From an uncultured Bacteroides sp. (GTDB taxonomy: Bacteria; Bacteroidota; Bacteroidia; Bacteroidales; Bacteroidaceae): 56,547 bases of DNA. Positions 23,397-32,066 of this stretch are shown piece after piece (the stretch's first letter is position 1; each line of letters opens with the position of its first letter). The translations under genes were made by a program, and so were the position numbers. Under the pieces are notes generated by a model. That model did not search any database. It was not told where the DNA came from and worked only from the letters and a program-made list of their open reading frames with translations. Where the stretch lies: contig CAMFND010000040.1 of NCBI GenBank assembly GCA_945965395.1, positions 1 through 56,547 on the forward strand. The letters run 5' to 3'.

Positions 23397-26300
23397 ATGA
23401 AAGGGTTAGCGAAATTCTTTTTGCAGAACAGGGCCTTGAGCTGGTTGTTGCTTGTCTTGATATTGGGGGGAGGAATCTTCTCTTACTATAATATGGGGAA
23501 ACTGGAGGATGCGCCGTTTACGATTAAACAGGCATTGGTCACTACACCTTATCCGGGGGCTTCTCCTATGGAAGTACAGCAGCAGGTGACGGATGTGCTG
23601 GAGGAAGCCATTCAGTCACTGGGTGAGTTGTATTATCTGAAAACGGATAATCGGGCTGGTCTGTCTAAAATTACGGTGTATGTGAAAAAGGAAATCCGTG
23701 CCGACGAGATGCAGCAACTTTGGGATAAACTGCGGCGAAAAGTGGGAGATGTGCAGTCCAAATTGCCTGCTGGAGCCGGACCGTCAGTAGTGAACGATGA
23801 TTTCGGCGATGTGTTGGGTGTATTTTACGGACTGAGCAGTGAGACGCGTACCTACCGTGAACTGGAGGATCAGGCCAAGCGAATCAAGAACGAGTTGCTG
23901 AACGTGAAGGACGTGGCTAAAGTGGAATTGTTCGGCGTGCAGAGTCGTACGATTGATATTACGGTCAATCCAACATTGCTTTCCAGCACAGGCGTGACTA
24001 TGGCTGATATTGCTTCTGCCTTTGAGCGTCAGAATAAGGTGGTGGATGCTGGAGGACTGGAGACGTCTTCTCATCGTTTGCGTGTGGAAGCTTCCGGCAG
24101 CTTCTCCAGTCTGGAAGAACTGGAAAATCTGACGGTCGTTTCCCGACAGGGAGAATATTTCCGATTGGGAGAGATTGCGGAAATTAGCGAGAGCTATGTG
24201 CGTCCGGCCAGAAATCTGATGAAGGTCGGGAATGTGCCTGCAGTGGGTATAGCCATTTCTACGGTGTCCGATGGAAATGTGGTAGAGATGGCGGATCTGG
24301 TGGCAGACCGTGTGACAGACTTGCGTGAGGAAATGCCGGACGGATACAATCTGGATATTATCTATGACCAGGGGCACGAATCGGCTGTGGCCAACGAAGG
24401 ATTTGTATGGAATCTGATTCTTTCAGTCCTGACCGTGGTGGCCGTTCTGTTGTTCTTTATCGGTTTCAAGAATGGAATCCTGATTGGCAGCGGACTGATA
24501 TTCTCCATTTTCGGTACATTGATTTACATGCAGTTTTCCGGCATAGCCTTACAGCGTATGTCGCTGGCAGCCATTATCATTGCCATGGGTATGCTGGTGG
24601 ACAATGCCATTGTGGCGTACGATGCCGCACTGGTGAACATGCAGCGGGGCATGCGGAAAAGAAAAGCCATACTGGATGCCGTGTCGGGCACTTCCATGCC
24701 ACTGTTGGGAGCGACTCTGATTGCAGTACTGACCTTTCTTCCAGTCTACCTGTCGCCGCATATCACTGGTGAAATCTTGTCTTCACTGTTCATTGTCATT
24801 GCGGTATCCCTTTTGTTGAGCTGGGTACTGGCCATTACACAGAATGTATTCTTTGTGCAGGAGTTTGTGCGTCGTCCGCGTCCGGATGAGTTGAAGGGTG
24901 AACTGTTCAGCGGTCGTGCATATGACTTGTTCCGGCAGGCACTGAGATGGACCATACAGAGGCGCTATGTGGTTTTAGGAGCGATGGTGTTATTGCTGGT
25001 TGTTGCCGGATGGGGATTCCGCTTTATTCCGCAGCAGTTTATGCCCTTGCTCAACAAGCAATATTTTTCGGTCGATGTTTGGTTACCCGAGGGTACACGT
25101 ATAGAGGAAAGTGACCGTCAGATGACGGAGATGACAGCTTATCTGAATTCTTTGGAAGGAGTGAAAAAGGTGTCGTCGTTTGTCGGGCAGACACCGCCCC
25201 GTTATTACCTGGCTAATGCGGCTTATGGTCCACAGCCTAATTATGCGCAATGCCTGGTAGAAGCTGACACGCCGGAGAAGTCACGTGAGCTTCAGGCTAT
25301 TCTGTACGACCGTCTGCCAGTTATGTTTCCGGACGCACTGGTCCGTGTGAACAGTTTCGAGATAAACTCTATTCCGCAGGCCTTGATTGAGGCACGTTTC
25401 TGCGGAGACGATCCGGAGGTGCTCGATTCTTTGACCAACCTTGCGCTGGAAATCATGCGGAAGAATCCTAAGGTGCTGAATGCCCGCAATGAATGGGGAA
25501 ACATGGCACTGATGATTAAGGCCGATTATGATCCGGTAAAGGCCGGAAGGCTGAATGTGGGACGACATGATATGATGAATGCCGTGAAAGCCGTCAATGA
25601 CGGTACGGCTGTAGGGGTATATCGTGACCGCGACAAGAAAGTGCCGGTGTTGCTGCATACGGATACAAAAGATTCCTGGGACATGGAAAGCGTGGAGGAT
25701 TTGCCGATATGGAACGGACGTAATTCTGCTCCGTTGGGGCAGGTGGCCAACGGCATCGGACTGGCATGGGAATATCCTCTTGTGCGCACATACGACCGGA
25801 AACTTTCTATGGCTGCCCAGTGTGACGTAAAGCGGGGACATACCATGAAAGAAGTTCACTCTGAAATCCGGGAAGAGATTGAGCGTATTCGTCTTCCGGA
25901 AGGATATACCTTCTTCTGGGACTCACAGTACAAGGACCAGAAAGAAGCTATGGCTGCACTGACTAAGTATTTCCCGTTGGCACTTATCATGCTGCTGGTC
26001 ATTCTGGTCATGCTGTTTGGCAACTTTCGTCAACCCTTGATCATTTTCCTCATTCTACCCTTGTCTTTGATAGGGATGGTCTTTGGTCTGTGGGTCACCG
26101 GATTTCAGTTTGGTTTTTTCTGTATCGCAGGCTGGCTGGGATTGCTGGGAATGATTATCAAGAATGTGATTGTGCTGCTCGATGAGGTAAATATCCAGCA
26201 GAAGGCCGGTGTGGAGCCTTATACGGCTGTGATAGAGGCTACGGTTTCCAGAGCCCGTCCGGTATTGATGGCGGCCCTGACCACAGTGTTTGGAAGCATC

Positions 26301-26438
26301 CCGTTGTTGTTCGACATTGTATTTGGCGGAATGGCGGCTACCATTGTGTTCGGGCTTTCCTTCGCCACCCTTCTGACACTGTTTGTTACTCCGGCCTTGT
26401 ATGTGATTTTCTATAAAATATCCAAACGGAGTGAATAA
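23397..26438 (+). CDS. RND efflux transporter permease (AcrB-like)
   Basis: This 1013-residue pump has twelve membrane segments and two large periplasmic loops, the full RND layout. Recognisable features are TIKQALVTTPYPGASPMEVQQQVTDVLEEAIQS in porter loop 1 (about 42-75), the TM4 stretch MSLAAIIIAMGMLVDNAIVAYDA with the proton-relay Asp, and GWLGLLGMIIKNVIVLLDEVN in TM10. It exports a compound using the proton gradient. The gene starts 13 bp after the adaptor with an AAAGGAGGAAAA ribosome-binding sequence, unusually strong for this phylum. Confidence 0.95.
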   Translation: MKGLAKFFLQNRALSWLLLVLILGGGIFSYYNMGKLEDAPFTIKQALVTTPYPGASPMEVQQQVTDVLEEAIQSLGELYYLKTDNRAGLSKITVYVKKEIRADEMQQLWDKLRRKVGDVQSKLPAGAGPSVVNDDFGDVLGVFYGLSSETRTYRELEDQAKRIKNELLNVKDVAKVELFGVQSRTIDITVNPTLLSSTGVTMADIASAFERQNKVVDAGGLETSSHRLRVEASGSFSSLEELENLTVVSRQGEYFRLGEIAEISESYVRPARNLMKVGNVPAVGIAISTVSDGNVVEMADLVADRVTDLREEMPDGYNLDIIYDQGHESAVANEGFVWNLILSVLTVVAVLLFFIGFKNGILIGSGLIFSIFGTLIYMQFSGIALQRMSLAAIIIAMGMLVDNAIVAYDAALVNMQRGMRKRKAILDAVSGTSMPLLGATLIAVLTFLPVYLSPHITGEILSSLFIVIAVSLLLSWVLAITQNVFFVQEFVRRPRPDELKGELFSGRAYDLFRQALRWTIQRRYVVLGAMVLLLVVAGWGFRFIPQQFMPLLNKQYFSVDVWLPEGTRIEESDRQMTEMTAYLNSLEGVKKVSSFVGQTPPRYYLANAAYGPQPNYAQCLVEADTPEKSRELQAILYDRLPVMFPDALVRVNSFEINSIPQALIEARFCGDDPEVLDSLTNLALEIMRKNPKVLNARNEWGNMALMIKADYDPVKAGRLNVGRHDMMNAVKAVNDGTAVGVYRDRDKKVPVLLHTDTKDSWDMESVEDLPIWNGRNSAPLGQVANGIGLAWEYPLVRTYDRKLSMAAQCDVKRGHTMKEVHSEIREEIERIRLPEGYTFFWDSQYKDQKEAMAALTKYFPLALIMLLVILVMLFGNFRQPLIIFLILPLSLIGMVFGLWVTGFQFGFFCIAGWLGLLGMIIKNVIVLLDEVNIQQKAGVEPYTAVIEATVSRARPVLMAALTTVFGSIPLLFDIVFGGMAATIVFGLSFATLLTLFVTPALYVIFYKISKRSE

Positions 26439-26496
26439 AAAGACGAAATATGAGGCCCGATAAAAAATGTTTCTCTAATTTTATAATTGTATTGAG

Positions 26497-27801
26497 ATGA
26501 ATAGAAGAATGATGATGTGCTGCATGCTGGGACTGGTGCTGGAAGTCCATGCCCAGGAGAGTGTATTTTTGCAGCAGTATCGTGAAAAGGTGAAGGCCTA
26601 TAATCAGGATATAAAGTCGGCAGGATATGCCGTTTCCATCCGTCAGGAGGCTGAAAAATCGGCTAAAGCTGATTTTCTTCCTTCGCTGAGCGGAAATGCC
26701 AATGCCAGTTACACGGGTAACCCGCTGGAACTCTACAGGGAACTTCCGTCCATAGAAACTCCGCTGTATTTTCAGGGGCGTGACACCAAGTACGGGGCTT
26801 CCGTAACCTTGTTGCAGCCTGTCTATTCGGGAGGGGCACTGAAAGCCGGACTGGAGAAATCCCGAAAGGAAAAAGAGAGTGCCTTGTACGAAGAAAAGCG
26901 GGTGACGAACGACGTGCTGTATCAGGCAGACCAGTATTACTGGAATAAGGTGGCCTGTGAGGAAATGGTGGAGGTGGCTGTCGGTTTCAAGGAATCGGTG
27001 GCAGCCCTGGTGGAAGTGGTCAGGCATCGTGTGGAGGAGGAGTATACCGACCGCAACGACTTGCTGATGGCGGAAGTCAAACTGAATGATGCCGAGTTCC
27101 GGCTGGAGCAAGCCCGCAATGAAGCGGAGGTGGCCAGGCTTTCGATGAACTCTTTTTCGGGGGAGACTTCTGACAAGGTGATACTGACCGATTCGCTTGT
27201 GGTTCCGCTGACTGAAGTCCAGGTGTATGAACAAACGCTGGAAACGGCCATGGCACATCGTCCGGAATTGCGTATTGCAGCCAATCAGGTGGCTATCCAG
27301 CAGTCGGCTGCCCGGATTGCCAATTCACGGTATCTTCCCAAACTGTCTGTCGGGGTAGACGGAAGTTATTCTTCACCCGGATATGACTTCAACTCAGATT
27401 TGGACCCTAATTATATGGTGTATGCCAAACTGAGCGTACCGATTTTTGAGTGGGGGAAGCGAAAGAATACACGGCGCATCGGCAAGCTCGATGTGAACAG
27501 GGCGCTGGAGAACCAGAGTAAGGTGATCGATGGTGTTCGTCTGGAGGTGGAGACTGCCTATTACACTTATACGCAAGCTGTACATCAGGTGTGTCTGACG
27601 GAAAGCTCGCTGGCCAAGGCAGCAACGAGTGAACAGTTGGCCATGGACAAGTATAAGGAGGGTACCATTTCTATTGTCGAGGTGCTCAATGCACAGATGT
27701 ATCATCAGGAGGCGGAGTTGAACCATATTCGTTCGAAACTCCGTGCACAACTGGCAAAGAGCAGCTTGGAACGGGCTGCGGGCCGTTTGGGCGAGAACTG
27801 A
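26497..27801 (+). CDS. TolC family outer-membrane efflux channel
   Basis: This 434-residue protein has a signal peptide (ends VHAQ at about 20) and the two repeated outer-membrane efflux protein domains. Features are SAKADFLPSLSGNANASYTG near 52, LLQPVYSGGALKAG near 105, ANSRYLPKLSVGVDG near 275 and YKEGTISIVEVLNAQMYHQEAEL near 385, the last being a hallmark TolC repeat. It completes the tripartite pump with the two genes upstream. Confidence 0.93.
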   Translation: MNRRMMMCCMLGLVLEVHAQESVFLQQYREKVKAYNQDIKSAGYAVSIRQEAEKSAKADFLPSLSGNANASYTGNPLELYRELPSIETPLYFQGRDTKYGASVTLLQPVYSGGALKAGLEKSRKEKESALYEEKRVTNDVLYQADQYYWNKVACEEMVEVAVGFKESVAALVEVVRHRVEEEYTDRNDLLMAEVKLNDAEFRLEQARNEAEVARLSMNSFSGETSDKVILTDSLVVPLTEVQVYEQTLETAMAHRPELRIAANQVAIQQSAARIANSRYLPKLSVGVDGSYSSPGYDFNSDLDPNYMVYAKLSVPIFEWGKRKNTRRIGKLDVNRALENQSKVIDGVRLEVETAYYTYTQAVHQVCLTESSLAKAATSEQLAMDKYKEGTISIVEVLNAQMYHQEAELNHIRSKLRAQLAKSSLERAAGRLGEN

Positions 27802-27837
27802 TGTGAAGGGATTGTAATGATAAAGTAAACATAAAGC

Positions 27838-28899
27838 ATGAAACAAGGAATGAATTCTGTGAACCGGTATTTGTGGGATGTACTGCTGTATGCCTGTATG
27901 GGATGTTTTTCATACTTCTTTTTGGTGCATTATGCTGATATTCCCGTGCGGTTACAGGACAGGCTGATGACCTTTCATACATTCCTGGCTGTCATTGTGT
28001 TGTTTTGTGGAGTGGGATTGAGCATGCGCTACATTAATGAGCGGCTGCTGACGTATTACCCTTATTTTCTGCGGAACAAGCGCATGTTGTCGGCCGGACT
28101 GATTGCGGCAGCTGTTATCCTGCTGTTGTCCAATTACCTGCTGTTAGTTTCTGTCAAGGCATTGGCAGGTGTGGTTTCTCCCTTTCTTCTTCAGCGCAGC
28201 GGACTGACGGTGATTCTGTTGGTCTGGCTGGTGGAGCTGGTGATTGTGGGGCAGTTTATCCTGAACCGTTTTTATGTGGATGTGGTGCGTCTTTACAAGC
28301 GTGCCGAAGAACTGGAGGAAAGCACGGCGGAGGCCCGCTACCGCACCTTGCAGAACCAGTTGAACCCGCATTTCCTGTTTAACAGTTTGAATACCCTTGT
28401 TTCTGAAATTGAATATAACCCTGTGAATGCCATTGAATTTACCCGTAATCTGGCCGATACGTACCGGTATATCCTGTATTGTCAGGATAAGCATACGGTG
28501 GAGCTGAACGAAGAACTTCAGTTTTTGGATACTTACGTGCTGTTGCAGAAGGTGCGTCTGGGAGATTGCTTGCAGGTGGACAACCGGATTGCTGATAAAT
28601 TGGGCGAGACACCGGTGCCGCCCTTGTCGCTTCAGCTGCTGGTGGAGAATGTTATCAAGCACAATGTCATCAGCATGAAAAAGCCCATGACAGTGAAGAT
28701 GTGGACGGAACCGCAGGGAGACGATGTATGGATTTGCGTGGCCAATGCCGTACGTCCGAAGCAGGGAGTAGTGGCTTCCGGAAAGGGATTGGAGAACCTT
28801 TCCCAGCGGTATCGCTTGCTCTGTGGAAAAGAAATTGTGATTGAACAGAATGAAAAAGAATTTATCGTAAAATTACCTTTGCTATATGACCAAGATTAA
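27838..28899 (+). CDS. LytS/YehU-type sensor histidine kinase
   Basis: This 353-residue kinase has four membrane segments (about 12-145), then a HisKA_7TM-like linker and a His_kinase domain with the phosphoacceptor His178 in QLNPHFLFNSLNTL. Below it are LNEELQFLDTYVLLQKVRLGD, the N box LSLQLLVENVIKHN near 265, and a short ATP-binding tail GKGLENLSQRYRLLCG. It presumably senses an envelope or drug signal and phosphorylates the LytTR regulator whose gene overlaps by 14 bp. Confidence 0.9.
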   Translation: MKQGMNSVNRYLWDVLLYACMGCFSYFFLVHYADIPVRLQDRLMTFHTFLAVIVLFCGVGLSMRYINERLLTYYPYFLRNKRMLSAGLIAAAVILLLSNYLLLVSVKALAGVVSPFLLQRSGLTVILLVWLVELVIVGQFILNRFYVDVVRLYKRAEELEESTAEARYRTLQNQLNPHFLFNSLNTLVSEIEYNPVNAIEFTRNLADTYRYILYCQDKHTVELNEELQFLDTYVLLQKVRLGDCLQVDNRIADKLGETPVPPLSLQLLVENVIKHNVISMKKPMTVKMWTEPQGDDVWICVANAVRPKQGVVASGKGLENLSQRYRLLCGKEIVIEQNEKEFIVKLPLLYDQD

Positions 28900-29668
28900 G
28901 GCAGTGATTATTGAAGATGAACTACCGGCGGCGCGTCTGCTTGATAAGCAGCTCAGGGAACTGCGTCCGGAATGGGAGGTGACGGTCCTTCCGGGAACGA
29001 TTGAAGATTCGGTGAAATGGTTTGCTGAACATCCTCATCCGGACATTCTGTTCTTGGACATTCAGTTGATAGACGGTAATTCGTTTATTTTTATAGAACA
29101 GGCACGGCCGCAGAGCATGATTGTGTTTACTACGGCCTACGATGAATATGCGGTACGGGCTTTTACGGTGAACAGCATCGACTATCTTCTGAAGCCTGTG
29201 CATAAGGAACGGCTGGAGAGTGCCATTCAGAAGTTTGAACGTTTTTCGGGCATGGGGAAGGGTGAACTGAACAAGCTGCTGGGCATTGAACAGTTGCTGC
29301 ATTCTTTTGCCGAAAGGCAGGAAAAACAGTATCGCACCCGTTTCCTGATATCGGGAGCCAAACGTTTCTATACGATTCAGGTGGGAGACATTGCTTACTT
29401 CTATTCGCTGGATAAGGTGACTTTTGCTGTGACAAAGGACGGGAAAGCACACGTGGTCGACCTGCCGCTGAGCAAGCTGGAAGAGCAACTGGACGGGCGT
29501 GTCTTTTTCCGGGTGAACCGCCAGTTTATCCTCTCGGCCGATTCCATACGTAACATTCAGCACTACTTCAACGGAAAGGCCGTGGTGAGTGTATGGCCGG
29601 CGTATGAGGGTACGATACAAATCAGCCGCGAACGGATGACACTTCTGAAGATGTGGCTGAACAGTTGA
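28886..29668 (+). CDS. LytTR family response regulator
   Basis: This 260-residue protein has a receiver domain (1-125) with acidic pocket Glu10/Asp11 and phosphoacceptor Asp58 in ILFLDIQLIDG, then a LytTR DNA-binding domain (about 150-258; KRFYTIQVGDIAYFYSLDKVTF, FFRVNRQFILS, GTIQISRERMTLLKMWL). Its start lies inside the 3' end of the kinase gene, so the pair is co-translated. It likely controls the upstream efflux genes. Confidence 0.92.
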   Translation: MTKIKAVIIEDELPAARLLDKQLRELRPEWEVTVLPGTIEDSVKWFAEHPHPDILFLDIQLIDGNSFIFIEQARPQSMIVFTTAYDEYAVRAFTVNSIDYLLKPVHKERLESAIQKFERFSGMGKGELNKLLGIEQLLHSFAERQEKQYRTRFLISGAKRFYTIQVGDIAYFYSLDKVTFAVTKDGKAHVVDLPLSKLEEQLDGRVFFRVNRQFILSADSIRNIQHYFNGKAVVSVWPAYEGTIQISRERMTLLKMWLNS

Positions 29669-29706
29669 TTTTGTGCGCTTTATTAATATATTCTTTGGGG
29701 TTGAAA

Positions 29707-29833
29707 AAAATGTCTTTGCGTTCGTGAAAAATGCTTTGACGTTTGATTCAAAACGGCCTTGCGTTTGAAGTAAAACGTAAGGCCGTTTCAGATAAAATGT
29801 ACTTGTGTTTGGTTTGAAACGCAAGTACGTTTT
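29707..29833. repeat. 22-bp-period palindromic array 2 (AAACG...CGTTT units)
   Basis: Six units start at 29707, 29728, 29750, 29772, 29794 and 29816, that is every 22 bp with a single 21. Examples are AAAACGGCCTTGCGTTT (29750), its near-inverse AAAACGTAAGGCCGTTT (29772), AAAATGTACTTGTGTTT (29794) and AAACGCAAGTACGTTTT (29817). The core and period match array 1 at 3214-3340. The array ends 83 bp before the -7 box of the next MATE gene. The rest of the 294-bp gap (29669-29962) holds that promoter and nothing else seen. Confidence 0.8.
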
Positions 29834-29916
29834 TAAGTACTTGATTTAAGGTAAAAAATACTACTCGAATTACCTTATTTAACGGGATGATTTTCTTTCG
29901 TTTCATGACTTTCGTG

Positions 29917-29924
29917 TACTTTTG
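29917..29924 (+). promoter_or_regulatory. -7 box of the second MATE gene
   Basis: TACTTTTG matches TAnnTTTG. The surrounding GTACTTTTGC (29916-29925) also matches GTAnnTTTGC, the core target of CTnDOT-type integrases. No perfect -33 TTTG is present; TTTTC at 29891-29895 is close. The ATG is 39 bp downstream. Confidence 0.5.
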
Positions 29925-29962
29925 CACGCTTATTAAGATTTTAAGGATAACGAGAGGAAATT

Positions 29963-31333
29963 ATGGCACAGTCTAGAGAGATGACATCAGGGCCGAGTCT
30001 GCCGCTGATTCTGAATTTTACTTTTCCATTGTTACTGGGCAACCTGCTCCAGCAGACCTATTCGCTGGTGGATGCGGCTATTGTCGGAAAGTTCTTGGGT
30101 ATCAATGCACTGGCTTCTGTAGGTGCCAGTACGTCGGTCGTTTTTTTGATTTTAGGGTTCTGCAACGGGTGTTGTGGAGGTTTCGGCATTCCGGTGGCAC
30201 AGAAGTTCGGAGCCCGCGATTATGTGACGATGCGGCGCTATGTATCGGTTAGTCTGAAGCTGGCGGCGGTGATGTCGGTCGCGGTGGCCATTGTCACCAG
30301 TCTGCTTTGCGGATTTATCCTGCGTTCCATGCGCACACCGGAGAATATCTTTGAAGGGGCTTATCTCTATCTGCTGATTACCTTTATCGGTGTGCCGTGT
30401 ACGTTCTTCTATAATTTGTTGTCCAGCATCATCCGTGCGCTGGGCGACAGCAAGACCCCGTTCTGGTTCTTGCTTTTCTCTACCATACTGAACATTGTGC
30501 TCGATTTGTTCTGTATCCTTACGTTGGGGTGGGGAGTAGCCGGAGCAGCCATTGCTACGGTTTTCTCGCAGGGGCTATCGGCCTTGCTGTGCTACATTTA
30601 TATGTACCGCAAGTTTGACATCCTGAAAACCGAGCCTGCCGACCGTCGTTTCCGTAGCGACCTGGCCCGTCAGTTGCTGTACATCGGGGTGCCGATGGGA
30701 TTGCAGTTTTCCATTACGGCCATCGGCAGCATCATGTTGCAAAGTGCGAACAATGCGCTGGGTACGGCCTGTGTGGCAGCTTTCACGGCGGCCATGCGTA
30801 TCAAGATGTTTGTGATGTGTCCGCTGGATAGCTTGGGAATGGCTATGGCGACCTATTCCGGACAGAATTACGGGGCCGGAAAGCCGGACCGCATCTGGAT
30901 GGGCATCAAGTCGGCCACGCTGATGATGACCGTCTATGTCATAGCGATTGGCGCCCTGATGTGGGGACTGGCCGAGAAGTTTGCCCTGCTGTTCATCTCA
31001 CCGGATGAGACCGAGATTATCGACGATACGGCTTTGTTCCTGCACATCAACACTTCTTTCTTCTTCCTGCTGGGTATGCTCAGTATTCTTCGTTATTCCA
31101 TTCAGGGAGCAGGCTATACACGGTTGGCTATGTTCTCCGGTGTGTCGGAAATGGTGGCCCGTGTGCTGGTCAGTCTGATTGCGGTTCCGTTGTGGGGATT
31201 CTGGGGCGTATGCTTCGGCGACCCGACAGCCTGGCTGTTTGCCAACCTCTTCCTGATTCCGGCATTTATCTATGTGTACCGCCGTTTGCAACGGATTGTG
31301 GTGAAAGAGGGACGGGCTGTGGCTAATTCCTGA
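29963..31333 (+). CDS. MATE family efflux transporter (second copy)
   Basis: This 456-residue pump of twelve hydrophobic segments begins TSGPSLPLILNFTFPLLLGNLLQQTYSLVDAAIVGK, a MATE start of the DinF/NorM-like branch. The first half contains GASTSVVFLILGFCNGCCGGFGIPVAQ and the second half GTACVAAFTAAMRIKMFVMCPLDSLGMAMATYSGQNYGAG and FRYSIQGAGY-like ILRYSIQGAGYTRLAMFSG. It is only distantly similar to the MATE at 20774. Its stop overlaps the tail of the convergent dehydrogenase gene by 11 bp. Substrate unknown. Confidence 0.92.
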   Translation: MAQSREMTSGPSLPLILNFTFPLLLGNLLQQTYSLVDAAIVGKFLGINALASVGASTSVVFLILGFCNGCCGGFGIPVAQKFGARDYVTMRRYVSVSLKLAAVMSVAVAIVTSLLCGFILRSMRTPENIFEGAYLYLLITFIGVPCTFFYNLLSSIIRALGDSKTPFWFLLFSTILNIVLDLFCILTLGWGVAGAAIATVFSQGLSALLCYIYMYRKFDILKTEPADRRFRSDLARQLLYIGVPMGLQFSITAIGSIMLQSANNALGTACVAAFTAAMRIKMFVMCPLDSLGMAMATYSGQNYGAGKPDRIWMGIKSATLMMTVYVIAIGALMWGLAEKFALLFISPDETEIIDDTALFLHINTSFFFLLGMLSILRYSIQGAGYTRLAMFSGVSEMVARVLVSLIAVPLWGFWGVCFGDPTAWLFANLFLIPAFIYVYRRLQRIVVKEGRAVANS

Positions 31334-32066
31334 CAGTCATCCGCTTCCAGAGGAAAGGGGGAATCAGGCGCCAGAGAGCCACCAGTATGCGATAGCGCCA
31401 GTCAATTACGACAATGCGTTTCTTTTTCTCCAGGGCACGCACGATGTGGCGGGCCACTTTCTCTGTATGCATCAGCATGGGATAGTGTTTGCCGTCGTTC
31501 AGGAGTCCGGTGGCCACGAATCCCGGACGGATGTCTGTGAAACGGATGGAAAGTTTCTGGATGTGAGCCAGTTGTTCCAGCGCATCGATGTACGTGTTCT
31601 GGAAACGTTTAGTGGCAGAATAGGCCGGAGCAGCTCCCAGCCCTTTGGTTCCGGCAATGGAACTGATGACCGCCAGGTGTCCTCTTTTCTGTTGGGCAAA
31701 GTAACGGAAGGCGGCTGTCACCATGCGCAAAAATCCGGTGCCGTTGGTCTCCAGCGTGCGGAGCTCGATTTCCGGTGTCAGCTGGTAGTTTTGATGACCG
31801 ATGCCCGAGCAGTGCAGGTAGAGGTCCATGCCTCCCATTTCTTCAATCAGTTCCTGCAGGCGGTCGGTCGCATCCTCCTGACAGATGTCAATGGCCCGGA
31901 TGTGGATACGCTCCGGAGCCAGTTGCTGTAGTTCTTTCAAATTCTCTTCACGTCGGCCTGCCAGCCCGAGTATCCATCCCTTCTGGAGCAGTTGCAAGGC
32001 CGTTTCTTTTCCGATGCCGGAAGTAGCCCCTACGATGAGGGCACGCTGTATAGGTTTCTTATTCAT
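31323..32066 (-). CDS. Short-chain dehydrogenase/reductase
   Basis: This 247-residue SDR has the NAD(P)-binding VGATSGIGKETA (residues 13-24), the NNAG-equivalent LHCSGIG (about 84-90), the catalytic Ser in ISSIAG (about 134-139) and YSATK (about 149-153) with Tyr and Lys. It is a cytoplasmic oxidoreductase; a C-terminal hydrophobic stretch may attach it to the membrane. The start overlaps the stop of the helicase gene (TGATG), so it is translated after it by coupling. Its 3' end overlaps the MATE gene tail by 11 bp. Substrate unknown. Confidence 0.9.
   Translation of the reverse strand: MNKKPIQRALIVGATSGIGKETALQLLQKGWILGLAGRREENLKELQQLAPERIHIRAIDICQEDATDRLQELIEEMGGMDLYLHCSGIGHQNYQLTPEIELRTLETNGTGFLRMVTAAFRYFAQQKRGHLAVISSIAGTKGLGAAPAYSATKRFQNTYIDALEQLAHIQKLSIRFTDIRPGFVATGLLNDGKHYPMLMHTEKVARHIVRALEKKKRIVVIDWRYRILVALWRLIPPFLWKRMTVRN

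Noticed and set aside
23784..24377. Open frame opposite the RND permease
   Set aside because: Antisense shadow of a clearly coding gene; no family features.
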